From Bacillus infantis (GTDB lineage: Bacteria > Bacillota > Bacilli > Bacillales > Cytobacillaceae), in contig NZ_JAIVAP010000003.1 in NCBI RefSeq assembly GCF_020171945.1, positions 267,412-331,411 on the forward strand: 64,000 nucleotides of DNA, written 5' to 3'. Position numbers and translations under genes: made by a program. The notes beneath the pieces were generated by a model. The model was not told the origin of the DNA and searched no databases. It saw nothing but the letters and a program-made list of their open reading frames with translations. This document shows positions 1 to 8,686 of the stretch, piece by piece. Each line of letters starts with the position of its first letter. Position 1 is the stretch's first letter.

Positions 1-175
1 TATTGGTTGTGCTCTGCCTGTTATAGACGTTGAGTCCATCTCCGGTATTGAACGAGCCAGCGCCGGAAAAGGTCTTGGCATTGGAAAGAGGCATGATTTT
101 GTAGACATCCCCAATATGGAATACGGAACTGCTTCCGATTGATACTACCTGTGCGACTCCTACGATTGCCGGCAT
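1..175 (-). CDS. gerPA: Spore germination protein GerPA, N-terminal part (runs off the window)
   Basis: The first 58 residues of a minus-strand gene are visible and the rest lies left of base 1. It starts MPAIVG and carries the HIGDVYKI and GAGSFNTGD stretches typical of the GerPA/GerPF family, small proteins needed for germinants to pass the spore coat. The HIGD form and the position as the first gene after a divergent intergenic region favour GerPA, normally first in the gerPABCDEF operon, over GerPF. The start ATG is at 175-173, preceded on the minus strand by AAAGGAT. The gene implies a spore-former. In B. subtilis gerP also lies just upstream of yisK, as here. The paralogue call (PA versus PF) is less certain than the family. 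Confidence 0.82.
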   Translation of the reverse strand, partial: MPAIVGVAQVVSIGSSSVFHIGDVYKIMPLSNAKTFSGAGSFNTGDGLNVYNRQSTTN

Positions 176-341
176 ATTAAAACATCCTTTGACTATTGGT
201 TTCTGTACTATCGTATGTGCCTATGGCAGGAATGTGATAAGAAAGCCCAAAATAATGGCGCTGAAGCTATCCTGCTGTGTAATTGAATGTAAAATATGTT
301 AAAATGACAGTAAATTCAGACTTTTTATGAGGAGGCTGCTT

Positions 342-1934
342 ATGGAAGTACCATTGCTGCTCACACAGTTCTTAGACCGCGCCGTTTCGCTGTATGCTGA
401 TAAGGAAGCTGTTTTTGCCGATGAACGAAGCTTTACTTACAGGGAATTGGGCAGCCGGGTGAACAAGCTGTCCTTTGGCCTTAAGGGGCTTGGGGTGGAA
501 AAAGGCGACAGGGTTGCCTACCTTGCACCAAATTCAGTGGAGATGCTGGAAGGGTTTTATGGTGTTTTCCAGACAGGCGGAATCATGGTCCCGCTGAATA
601 TCAGATTGAAGCCGGAGGATTATCTTTACATACTGAACCACAGCGGGGCGAAGGTACTGTTTGCCGATCAGGATCTTTATCATCTCATCCTGCCGGTCAA
701 GGACCAGCTCCAGACAGTTGAAAAAATTATTGTCCATTATAAAAATGACCAAACGGCAGAAGAGGGATATGATGATTGGCTCAAAGAGCAGAAAGAGGGC
801 CGGTTTCCCCGGGTGCAGATGGATGAGAATGACGTCTGCAGCCTGCTGTATACGAGCGGCACGACCGGAAATCCAAAGGGTGTCATGCTCACCCATCGGA
901 ATAACTATCTTCATGCATTAAGCACGATGCATCATCTCAGGGTAACCGACAGGGACGTCCTAGTTCATGTGCTTCCTATGTTCCATGTCAACGGCTGGGG
1001 GTCGCCTTTCTATTACACTGCAAACGGCGCATCCCAGGTATGCCTGAGGAAGGCAGATCCTGAGAGCATCTTCCATGCGCTGAGGGAGCACAATGGGACA
1101 GTTCTGCATATGGCGCCTACGGTTCTTAATTCCCTAATTCAATATCATGGGAACAGCAGGCTGCCGGCAGGAGGTGCTGTCCGTGTGGTCATTGCCGGAT
1201 CTGCACCTCCGCCAGCATTTGTTGCAAAGGCAGAAAGGGAATTGGGATGGGAATTCATTCAGGTGTACGGAATGACGGAATCTTCCCCTCTCAGCACAAT
1301 TTCTGCTATCCGGTCCCATCTTTTACATCTGCCGGAGGAAGAACAATACCGAATGAAGGCAAAAGCAGGCTATAGCATGATCGGATGTGAGGTAAAGGTT
1401 GTTGATGAAAATGGGGAAGCTGTCAGGCTTGACGGTAAGCAGATCGGAGAAGTGATTACGAGAAGCAATGGGGTCATGAAGGGCTACTGGAAGAATGAAG
1501 AAGCCACGATGGAAGCAATCCGGGGCGGGTGGCTTTATACAGGTGATATGGCCACTGTGGATTCTCACGGCAATATAGATATTGTAGACCGGAAGAAGGA
1601 CATCATTATTTCCGGAGGGGAAAATATCTCTTCCATTGAGGTGGAAGGGGTGCTCTATGACCATCCGGCTGTTCTTGAGGCCGCTGTCATTGCAGTGCCT
1701 CACGAAAAATGGGGAGAAACGCCGCATGCCTTCATTGTGAAAAAGGAAGATGCGGACATAGCTGCAGAAGAATTCATCCTGTTTACGAGGGAAAGACTGG
1801 CACATTTTAAGGCGATAACAGGTGTTACCTTCGTGAACGAGCTTCCGAAGACTGCATCCGGGAAAATACAGAAAATCCGCCTTCGCAAAGAATACTGGAA
1901 CGCTGAAGGAACAGGCGGGCGTTTTGTGAATTAA
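342..1934 (+). CDS. Long-chain acyl-CoA synthetase (AMP-binding enzyme)
   Basis: A 530-residue adenylate-forming ligase that would activate a fatty acid with ATP and join it to CoA in the cytoplasm. Visible motifs are the phosphate-binding loop YTSGTTGNPKG (residues 170-180), the YGMTESS adenine-binding motif, the YTGD hinge motif (Asp at 402) and a C-terminal PKTASGKIQK with the catalytic lysine. Length and motifs fit the LcfB/YhfL/FadD group. An upstream in-frame ATG at 327 exists, but GAGGAGG at 329-335 sits correctly for the ATG at 342, which is chosen here. It is a single gene followed by a strong terminator. The fatty-acid chain length cannot be read from the sequence; a related acyl or aryl acid substrate is possible. 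Confidence 0.9.
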   Translation: MEVPLLLTQFLDRAVSLYADKEAVFADERSFTYRELGSRVNKLSFGLKGLGVEKGDRVAYLAPNSVEMLEGFYGVFQTGGIMVPLNIRLKPEDYLYILNHSGAKVLFADQDLYHLILPVKDQLQTVEKIIVHYKNDQTAEEGYDDWLKEQKEGRFPRVQMDENDVCSLLYTSGTTGNPKGVMLTHRNNYLHALSTMHHLRVTDRDVLVHVLPMFHVNGWGSPFYYTANGASQVCLRKADPESIFHALREHNGTVLHMAPTVLNSLIQYHGNSRLPAGGAVRVVIAGSAPPPAFVAKAERELGWEFIQVYGMTESSPLSTISAIRSHLLHLPEEEQYRMKAKAGYSMIGCEVKVVDENGEAVRLDGKQIGEVITRSNGVMKGYWKNEEATMEAIRGGWLYTGDMATVDSHGNIDIVDRKKDIIISGGENISSIEVEGVLYDHPAVLEAAVIAVPHEKWGETPHAFIVKKEDADIAAEEFILFTRERLAHFKAITGVTFVNELPKTASGKIQKIRLRKEYWNAEGTGGRFVN

Positions 1935-1950
1935 AGCAAACATAAGAAAG

Positions 1951-1974
1951 GGCCGCGGACCGGCGGCCTTTTTT
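1951..1974 (+). terminator. Rho-independent terminator after the acyl-CoA ligase
   Basis: A perfect 6-bp GC stem (GGCCGC / GCGGCC, loop GGACCG) at 1951-1968 is followed by a run of six T. Confidence 0.9.
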
Positions 1975-2065
1975 ATGGCAAAAAAGCCCCGTCTGGCAAA
2001 TCCTGGTGGACTTTCCTTGCCTGCCTATCTATTATTAATAGGTAGACTATGAAAAGGAGATTTGT

Positions 2066-3253
2066 ATGCCTGAAAAATTAATGCCTGTACAAGAAAAAGA
2101 CCGGATTGCTTCACTGGATATCATGAGGGGTTTTGCTATACTTGGCATCTTCCTCGTAAACATGATGTCCTTCCACTCCCCGCTTCTGTATCTGGATCCT
2201 CATCGATGGTGGGACAGCTCTCTTGATAAAGGAGTATATGCTTTTATCGACATTTTTGCCCAAGCCAGCTTCTATCCTTTATTTTCCCTTTTGTTCGGCT
2301 ATGGGGTGATCATTTTGAGGGAAAGGTCCATAGAGAGGGGCTACAGCTTTGCGGCCATTGGGTCAAGGAGGTTCATTGTCCTTCTGGCAGCTGGCCTTCT
2401 GCACGCATTCCTCATCTGGCACGGGGATATACTGGTGAATTATGCAGTCTTCGGCCTGATTGCCCTATTATTCTTCCGATTGTCCGGGAAGGCGCTTCTG
2501 ATAACGGGAACACTGCTGTATATCCTGCCCAATCTGCTTATGGGCCTGCTGATGCTGGTGACAGTCCTGTTTGTCCCGGACAGCGAAACTGCTTTATACG
2601 ACCTGGAATCAGCAGTCTCATCCAGTGCTGTATACAGGGACGGGACCTTTGCGGAAATTACCTCACAAAGGATCACAGATTGGTATATGGTAAATAATGA
2701 GGTTTCATTCATCATCCTGCTCCTGTCGATTATGCCTCTTTTCCTGATCGGAGCCGGAGCGGCAAAGCTGAAGCTGCTGGAAAAGCTGGCGAACTTCCAA
2801 AAGAGGGCAGCCATTATGTTTGCGGTGTTCTTTGCCGCAGGACTGCTGATCAAACTGGTGCCTTATATTGGTCCTGACAACCTGGCATCCCAGTATTTCC
2901 AGGATCTGTTTGGGGGCCCGCTCCTCGCCGCCTCATATGCCATTCTGATTGCGCTGCTGGCTGATACGGGAAAGGGCAGCCGTCTGCTCATGCCTTTCAC
3001 ATGGGTGGGGAGGATGTCATTGAGCAATTATTTATTTCAATCGATTGTCTGCACTTTGATTTTCTACGGCTATGGCCTCGGTTTTTATGGAGATATTTCA
3101 TTGGCGGGCGGCACGCTGCTTGCAGTTGGGATCTATCTGTTCCAAATCCTTCTGAGCAGGCTGTGGCTTACCCAGTTTAAGTACGGGCCGTTTGAATGGC
3201 TCTGGAGAAGCGCCACCTATCTGTCAGTGCCGCCTATCAGGAGAAGCAGATGA
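2066..3253 (+). CDS. DUF418 (YeiB-family) multi-pass membrane protein
   Basis: A 395-residue, very hydrophobic protein with about ten predicted membrane segments. The N-terminal RIASLDIMRGFAILGIFLVN and the C-terminal half containing GRMSLSNYLFQS are hallmarks of the DUF418/YeiB family, related to acyltransferase-3-like membrane proteins and widespread in Bacillus (for example YxaH, YrkO). The biochemical role is not established. AAAAGGAGA at about 2051-2059 supports the ATG at 2066. The stop codon overlaps the start of the next gene (ATGA), so the two are probably translationally coupled. Confidence 0.85.
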   Translation: MPEKLMPVQEKDRIASLDIMRGFAILGIFLVNMMSFHSPLLYLDPHRWWDSSLDKGVYAFIDIFAQASFYPLFSLLFGYGVIILRERSIERGYSFAAIGSRRFIVLLAAGLLHAFLIWHGDILVNYAVFGLIALLFFRLSGKALLITGTLLYILPNLLMGLLMLVTVLFVPDSETALYDLESAVSSSAVYRDGTFAEITSQRITDWYMVNNEVSFIILLLSIMPLFLIGAGAAKLKLLEKLANFQKRAAIMFAVFFAAGLLIKLVPYIGPDNLASQYFQDLFGGPLLAASYAILIALLADTGKGSRLLMPFTWVGRMSLSNYLFQSIVCTLIFYGYGLGFYGDISLAGGTLLAVGIYLFQILLSRLWLTQFKYGPFEWLWRSATYLSVPPIRRSR

Positions 3254-3759
3254 AAAAGGCCATCATCATCGGCTCGGCCGGTGCAGGTAAATCAACCTTC
3301 GCCAAAAGGCTTGGGGAAATTACAGGGCTTGAAGTGGTCCATCTGGATGCCCTTTTCTGGCATGAAGGCTGGGTGCCGACCGGGCGGGAGGAATGGATCC
3401 GGGTTCAGGAAAGGCTCCTGGAGAAGGAACAATGGATCCTTGACGGAGATTATGGAGGAACGATGGATATGAGGATAGAAGCATCTGACTCTATCTTTTT
3501 CCTTAACTATTCTACGGTCCGCTGTTTGTATGGCGCCCTGAAACGAAGAATCATGAATCATGGCCGCACAAGGCCGGATATGGCAGAGGGATGCCCGGAA
3601 AAGCTCGACTGGCAATTTTTGAAGTGGATCGCCCGCTATAAGAAGGATAAAGCACCAGCCATCCTTGCCAAGCTTTCCGCTGCGAAAGGAAAGGATGTTT
3701 ATATATTCCATAACCCGGAGGAAACAGAGGAATACCTCCTCAGTCTTACCCGGCATTAG
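3250..3759 (+). CDS. Small P-loop NTPase (adenylate-kinase-like / FlaR-type)
   Basis: A 169-residue cytoplasmic protein with an N-terminal Walker A motif GSAGAGKST (residues 8-16) and the sequence HLDALFWHEGW, typical of the small nucleoside-kinase-like family often annotated 'topology modulation protein' or FlaR. The C-terminal half keeps the kinase-like arginine-rich lid region (KRRIMNHGRTRPDM). The start is the ATG at 3250, overlapping the stop of the DUF418 gene by four bases, with GGAGAAG at 3240-3246 just upstream; a longer in-frame ATG at 3196 lies inside the upstream gene and lacks a site. The substrate is unknown; the old topology name is not supported by anything visible here. Confidence 0.82.
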   Translation: MKKAIIIGSAGAGKSTFAKRLGEITGLEVVHLDALFWHEGWVPTGREEWIRVQERLLEKEQWILDGDYGGTMDMRIEASDSIFFLNYSTVRCLYGALKRRIMNHGRTRPDMAEGCPEKLDWQFLKWIARYKKDKAPAILAKLSAAKGKDVYIFHNPEETEEYLLSLTRH

Positions 3760-3765
3760 GAATGT

Positions 3766-3795
3766 GCCTGCAGGGAAGCCCTGCAGGCTTCTTTC
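3766..3795 (+). terminator. Terminator after the DUF418/P-loop pair
   Basis: A ten-base-pair stem (GCCTGCAGGG / CCCTGCAGGC, 3-base loop) at 3766-3788 is followed by TTCTTTCT, a T-rich but imperfect tail. Confidence 0.75.
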
Positions 3796-3872
3796 TGTCA
3801 GCAGTGTCCTATCAGGGCGCTTTCAGAAAATTTGTATTATACTAGATATATAAAAAGATAGAGGTGATGACA

Positions 3873-4781
3873 ATGAGATTTGCAACTGCAGAAGATGGAA
3901 GCGGTGTTTTTATCGGGGTCCTGGAAGACGGGGCTGATCTGATTCTTCCCCTCGCCAAGGCGGAAGAAAGAAGGGGCGGGACCAAGGAAATCCCTAAGTC
4001 ACTGCTGGAGGCAGTGTCCATGGGAGAAGAATTTGTACATAATGCACGGGAGCTTTTGAATTGGGCCAAGGGCAATGAAGCAGGGAAGGAGCTTCTGCTT
4101 CCGCTTGAATCAGTAAAGCTGCTGGCCCCAATTCCGAAGCCTGTCAAAAACATATTATGCGTGGGGAAAAACTATGCTGAGCATGCCATTGAAATGGGAA
4201 GCAAGGATGATATACCTGAGCATATCATGGTTTTCACAAAGGCGCCGACATCTGTTTCGGGTCCTGAAGAGGAAGTGCTTTCACATGCTGGTGTGACGGA
4301 GCAGCTGGATTATGAAGGCGAGCTGGCTGTTGTGATAGGCAAGGCTGGGCGCGGCATCAGTGAGGAAGAAGCCCTCAGCCACGTTTTCGGATACACGATC
4401 ATCAATGATGTAACAGCCAGGGATCTGCAGGCAAAGCATAAGCAATTTTTTATTGGGAAAAGCCTTGATTCTACCTGTCCGATGGGTCCATGGATTGTCC
4501 ACAAATCTGCCATTGAAAACCCTGGCAGGCTGGATATTGAGACAAAGATCAATGGGGAGGTCAGGCAAAGCTCCAATACGGAAAACTTCATTTTTCCGAT
4601 TGAGGTCATCATTTCCGAGCTTTCCAAGGGAATGACCCTTGAGCCGGGCGATATCATTGCGACTGGCACACCCGCAGGGGTAGGGAAGGGATTCAAGCCT
4701 CCGCGCTTTCTTAAGCCTGGGGATGTAATGGAAGTTACCGTGGAAAAAATAGGGACGCTCCGCAGCAGGATAGAGGGATAA
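3873..4781 (+). CDS. yisK: Fumarylacetoacetate hydrolase-family protein YisK
   Basis: A 302-residue protein with an N-terminal cap and a C-terminal FAH fold. The run NILCVGKNYAEHAIEMG, the metal-binding LDYEGELAVVIGK and GYTIINDVTARDLQ, and the C-terminal MTLEPGDIIATGTPAGVG are diagnostic. B. subtilis YisK has the same length and nearly the same motif wording; it has been described as an oxaloacetate decarboxylase that associates with the cell-shape protein Mbl. Three starts are in frame (GTG 3864, ATG 3867, ATG 3873). The GAGG at 3861-3864 leaves about eight bases to the ATG at 3873, which also matches the usual MRFAT/MKFAT beginning. It sits next to yisL, as in B. subtilis. Confidence 0.92.
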   Translation: MRFATAEDGSGVFIGVLEDGADLILPLAKAEERRGGTKEIPKSLLEAVSMGEEFVHNARELLNWAKGNEAGKELLLPLESVKLLAPIPKPVKNILCVGKNYAEHAIEMGSKDDIPEHIMVFTKAPTSVSGPEEEVLSHAGVTEQLDYEGELAVVIGKAGRGISEEEALSHVFGYTIINDVTARDLQAKHKQFFIGKSLDSTCPMGPWIVHKSAIENPGRLDIETKINGEVRQSSNTENFIFPIEVIISELSKGMTLEPGDIIATGTPAGVGKGFKPPRFLKPGDVMEVTVEKIGTLRSRIEG

Positions 4782-4915
4782 GCCGGAAAATAATGTTACT
4801 TTTAACACAAATGTCACAAAATCATGGCCGGCTTTTTAAAGCGTTGTGTTTATCTTAGGCTTTTCCATGCAGATATGGTATGATTTAAACGAATTTTTAA
4901 TAGGAGGCCTGGTGA

Positions 4916-5272
4916 ATGACACACGCTCATATTTTTACCTGGGTTGTAGCACTTGTCTTATTTTTCGCAGCGCTTGGAATGCATAACAGCGGCAAAGCAA
5001 AAGGTGTAAAGGTAGTCCAGATGATCTTAAGGCTTTTTTACCTGCTGATCATCGGTACGGGCATTTGGATGCTGACTTCCATTAATATCGATCTTCTTTA
5101 TGTACTGAAAGCACTTCTTGGCTTATGGGTGATTGCCATGATTGAAATGATTATCATCCGCACAACAAAAGGAAAGAAAACTTCCATCCTATGGGTCCAG
5201 TTCGTTGTGGCTGCCATTCTGGTCATCTACCTCGGACTGAGGCTGCCGCTTGGGTTCCATCCTTTTGCATAG
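4916..5272 (+). CDS. yisL: YisL family membrane protein (DUF1516)
   Basis: A 118-residue protein with four predicted membrane segments, beginning MTHAHIFTWVVALVLFF, the conserved opening of the DUF1516/YisL family. No activity is known. ATAGGAGG at 4901-4908 supports the ATG at 4916. It follows yisK as in B. subtilis and ends with its own terminator. A TATGAT at 4879-4884 could be its promoter -10 box, but no good -35 box is visible. Confidence 0.9.
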   Translation: MTHAHIFTWVVALVLFFAALGMHNSGKAKGVKVVQMILRLFYLLIIGTGIWMLTSINIDLLYVLKALLGLWVIAMIEMIIIRTTKGKKTSILWVQFVVAAILVIYLGLRLPLGFHPFA

Positions 5273-5283
5273 AAGCACAGAAC

Positions 5284-5312
5284 AAAAAAACTGCCCCGGC
5301 AGTTTTTTTTGT
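5284..5312 (+). terminator. Terminator after yisL
   Basis: A long A-tract/GC stem (AAAAAAACTGCC / GGCAGTTTTTTT) with a 2-base loop and eight T; strong, possibly working in both directions. Confidence 0.88.
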
Positions 5313-5476
5313 TTGGGTCTATTTGCTGCTGTTCCCTCCGGATTTCCCCTTCCCGGCTCTTCCACAATCGTTCAACCAATCTATTCATCATAATATTTCC
5401 ATAATAGTCATGTTATCTGCCGGTAAATATGGTATTTTTATCATATAGATAAAATAACATAATTGTGGTGGAGATC

Positions 5477-8401
5477 ATGCTATTAACTTTAAGCTGTAAA
5501 TATATAGAAAAAAGCAGGCTGATTCAATATATACAGGAAAATGCAATCGGCGAATATCCGAATGTTCTTGTGCAGGTATTCTCCGGAACGGAAGACAGCA
5601 GGGAAATCCCTGAAATACAGGAAGCAATAAAAGAACATCTGCCTTCTGCAGCTATGATTGGCTGCACTTCTGCGGGTGAGATTTACAATGGGAAAATGCT
5701 TGAAGGAGAGACAGTCATCACTTTTTCTTTATTCAAAGAAACCCAGGTGAAAACAGGATTGTTCAAAAACGGGAATTACCGGAATCCATTTGAAATGGGC
5801 AGAAGCATCGCCACTGCGCTGGCCTCTTATGATGCTAAAGCATTGATCCTCTTTTCAGCTGGATTTGATCTTGATATGCAGGCAGTCCTCGATGGTGTAC
5901 ATGATATCCGTCCTGATATAGCGGTTGCAGGGGGAGCGGCAGGGAACCATGGGAATTTGGATAAGACCGCCGTTTTTGCCGGCGGAGAAACGTCAGGGAG
6001 TGGAGTCGCCGCGGCTGTCCTCCAGAACGAGGGGCTTATCGTTGAAGCAGGCAGCAATTACAGATGGCAGGAAATCGGCAAAAGCTTCAAGATCACAAAA
6101 GCCAGGCACAACCAGATTTTTAGCATTGATGATAAAAAGCCGCTTCAGATCCTGAAGCAATACCTGGGGGAAGAACTGGTCAGGGGACTGCCGGCATCAG
6201 GGATTGAATTTCCCTTTCTGCTGGAGGGGGATGAAGAAAAGGCTTCCATTTTTATAACAAAGGTGCTGGATAATGGGGCAGTTGAGGTAAACCGCCCTGT
6301 AAAAGAAGGCCAAAAGCTCGCTTTTGCTTATCTGAATATTGATGAAATTATAGAGGCATCTGTTAAGGACCTGCAAAATTTGGCGAGAAAGCCAGCTGAA
6401 GCCTTTTTTGTCTATGCCTGCCTTGCAAGAAAAGGCTTCCTTCTTGATTTTACACATAAGGAGCTGGAGTGGTTCCAGGAAATTGCTCCAGCATCCGGAT
6501 TTTTTACATATGGAGAAATAGCTGCAAAGGATGATGGTGCACCAAAGATGGTGGGGCATGCCTTCACATACCTCTCCATCAGGGAAGGCGTCCAGCATGT
6601 GAAGAAGATTGGCAGGGATTTCGGTGAATATGCCAAGCCGAAGCATTTCCATACACTTTCTGCGCTTACCCATCTGATGCATGCTTCCAAGGATGATATA
6701 AAGGTGCTGAATAATAGTTTAAGTGTTTCTGAGCAGTATTACCGGTCCCTTTTTGACAATAACGCCGATTTTGTCTATTCAACAGATATGCAGGGCAATT
6801 TTACAAGCATTAATCCAGCCTTTAAGCGCAATTTCGGGTTCAATGAAAAAGAGGTGATCGGAAAGCCGGCGCTCAGGTTCATTGACAGCCGGGACGTGGA
6901 CAGGGTCAGGAGGCATTTCTACCGGACGGTGAACGGGAAAGAGCAGTATTATAACCTCGAGATCCAATCAAAAAATGGGGCCAGGAATCTTTATGAACTG
7001 AAGAATATCCCGATCACTGTGGATGGCGAGCCTGCAGGCATATACTGCATCGGAAGGAATATCACCGAACAGAAGAGAATTGAAGAGGAAATGACCCAGC
7101 TTGCTTATTATGATAAAGATACAGGGCTGCCTAACCGCCTGAAATTCATGGAAGAACTGGATGATCTGCTGCAGAAGGCAAAGAAGAAGAAGCGTTCGCT
7201 TGCTGTTCTTTTTATGGATATAGACCGCTTTAAGCTGATTAATGACAGCCTGGGGCATTATGCCGGCGACCAGATACTCAGGCAGATAGCAGGAAGGATT
7301 GAAGCAATCCTCCCTCCCGGGTCCTTTTTCGGCCGGTTCAGCGGAGATAAATTTACGCTTATCCTTGCGAAGGAGGCGGATTCCTCCCGGGTAACGAAGC
7401 TGTCCAATCATATTCTGCAAGCAATATCCGCCCCAGTCTATTATGGCGAACAGGAATTCTTTATAACCGGGAGCATAGGTGCCAGCCTCTATCCCGGGGA
7501 TGGAAATGAAAAAGAAACCTTGATGAAAAATGCCGATATTGCCATGAACCGTTCGAAACACCAGGGGGGGAACAGGCTTACATACTATTCGACAGAAATG
7601 AATGAGCAGACGCTGCTTAAGCTGGAATTGGAGAGCTATTTGAGAAAAGCCCTGCAGAAGAGAGAGTTCTTTCTCTGCTACCAGCCGCTTACCAATCTTG
7701 AAACAGGTGCAATATATGGGAGCGAGGCGCTGATCCGCTGGAATCATCCGAAGCTTGGACTGGTATCTCCGGGTGATTTCATCCCGCTGGCTGAAGAAAC
7801 CGGGCTGATTAATGAAATAGGCCATTGGGTGCTGCAAACTGCCTGCAGACAGACGAAAGAATGGCATCTGAAGGGGCTCGGGAGCCTGTCGGTGTCTGTC
7901 AATGTTTCTGTACATCAGTTCCAGCAGCCTGGTTTTGTGCAAAAGGTCCTCCATGTGCTGCAGGAAACAAAACTTGAACCCCGGTATCTGGTGCTGGAGC
8001 TGACAGAAAGCTCGATGCTCCGGAACATGGAGAACAGCATCCTTGTTATACAGGAGCTTCAGAGGAACGGCATAAGGGTCGCCATTGACGATTTTGGGAC
8101 AGGCTATTCCTCTTTGAGCTATTTGAAGCATCTGCCTATAGATGCATTGAAGATTGACCGTTCTTTCATAGATAATCTGCGCTCCGGCTCACCTGACATT
8201 GCCATAGTTAATGCAATCATTACCATGGGGCTCGGCCTGCATGTCAAGGTGGTTGCCGAGGGAGTGGAGACTGCAGAGCAAATGCGCCTGCTGAGGGACT
8301 TGAAATGCCATTTTGCCCAGGGGTTCTTTATACACAGGCCGCTTGGTGCAGAACAGTTTGAAGAGGAGCTTGGCAAAAAAGCTGCTTTGAATCTGTCCTA
8401 G
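5477..8401 (+). CDS. FIST-PAS-GGDEF-EAL signalling protein, probable c-di-GMP phosphodiesterase
   Basis: A 974-residue multidomain protein without membrane segments. Residues about 20-375 form a FIST sensor (N- and C-terminal parts; note the early IGCTSAGEIYNG), thought to bind small ligands such as amino acids. A PAS domain follows (about 420-535, from YYRSLFDNNADF), then a GGDEF domain (about 545-700) and an EAL domain (about 715-965). The GGDEF signature reads SGDKF (622-626), so cyclase activity is doubtful. The EAL domain looks intact: EAL at 750-752, DDFGTGYSSL from 871, KIDRSF and AEGVET. I infer a ligand-controlled c-di-GMP hydrolase. GTG at 5465 and 5468 are alternative starts; the ATG at 5477 with upstream GGTGGAG is chosen. 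It is not recalled from the equivalent B. subtilis locus. Confidence 0.9.
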   Translation: MLLTLSCKYIEKSRLIQYIQENAIGEYPNVLVQVFSGTEDSREIPEIQEAIKEHLPSAAMIGCTSAGEIYNGKMLEGETVITFSLFKETQVKTGLFKNGNYRNPFEMGRSIATALASYDAKALILFSAGFDLDMQAVLDGVHDIRPDIAVAGGAAGNHGNLDKTAVFAGGETSGSGVAAAVLQNEGLIVEAGSNYRWQEIGKSFKITKARHNQIFSIDDKKPLQILKQYLGEELVRGLPASGIEFPFLLEGDEEKASIFITKVLDNGAVEVNRPVKEGQKLAFAYLNIDEIIEASVKDLQNLARKPAEAFFVYACLARKGFLLDFTHKELEWFQEIAPASGFFTYGEIAAKDDGAPKMVGHAFTYLSIREGVQHVKKIGRDFGEYAKPKHFHTLSALTHLMHASKDDIKVLNNSLSVSEQYYRSLFDNNADFVYSTDMQGNFTSINPAFKRNFGFNEKEVIGKPALRFIDSRDVDRVRRHFYRTVNGKEQYYNLEIQSKNGARNLYELKNIPITVDGEPAGIYCIGRNITEQKRIEEEMTQLAYYDKDTGLPNRLKFMEELDDLLQKAKKKKRSLAVLFMDIDRFKLINDSLGHYAGDQILRQIAGRIEAILPPGSFFGRFSGDKFTLILAKEADSSRVTKLSNHILQAISAPVYYGEQEFFITGSIGASLYPGDGNEKETLMKNADIAMNRSKHQGGNRLTYYSTEMNEQTLLKLELESYLRKALQKREFFLCYQPLTNLETGAIYGSEALIRWNHPKLGLVSPGDFIPLAEETGLINEIGHWVLQTACRQTKEWHLKGLGSLSVSVNVSVHQFQQPGFVQKVLHVLQETKLEPRYLVLELTESSMLRNMENSILVIQELQRNGIRVAIDDFGTGYSSLSYLKHLPIDALKIDRSFIDNLRSGSPDIAIVNAIITMGLGLHVKVVAEGVETAEQMRLLRDLKCHFAQGFFIHRPLGAEQFEEELGKKAALNLS

Positions 8402-8439
8402 AATATTCTTAGAACTGGATCCTTTTAGGGGGGAGAAGT

Positions 8440-8613
8440 ATGTCAGGAGCCTGGATCTTAATCATTCTTATTGTTGTGCTGATTGCGATCACTTATGCTG
8501 TCCAGGCATTCGGAAAGCATAGCAGCCATCCGGTTTTAACCCAGAAGGAAGTGCTGGAAGCTATAAAAAAGAGAGAAGATGAGGAAGCTGCCGGAAAAAA
8601 TCCTGATAGATGA
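8440..8613 (+). CDS. Small single-pass membrane protein, 57 residues
   Basis: A 57-codon gene starting ATG at 8440 with AGGGGGGAGA at 8428-8437. Residues about 4-22 (AWILIILIVVLIAITYAVQ) form one membrane segment, followed by a charged tail rich in K, E and D that ends KNPDR. No family is recognised. It begins 38 bases after the FIST-EAL gene and could be cotranscribed with it. The good ribosome-binding site and the clean membrane-plus-charged-tail layout make it credible as a gene; a role as a partner of the upstream sensor is speculation. Confidence 0.65.
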   Translation: MSGAWILIILIVVLIAITYAVQAFGKHSSHPVLTQKEVLEAIKKREDEEAAGKNPDR

Positions 8614-8686
8614 TAATTTTTTTGACGCCGGTTTTGCTGACTGAACCGCCGTCCAGGCTTAAGCTCTGAGTTTGAAGGAGGACTGG

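Noticed and set aside
5465-5476. GTG start codons for the FIST-EAL gene at 5465 and 5468
   Set aside because: No ribosome-binding site lies upstream of them, whereas the GTGGTGGAG they form part of can serve the ATG at 5477; not fully excluded.
6968-8131. Open frame of 387 codons on the minus strand
   Set aside because: It lies entirely within the FIST-PAS-GGDEF-EAL gene, antisense to it, lacks a ribosome-binding site and shows no recognisable domain; it is a shadow of that gene's codon bias.
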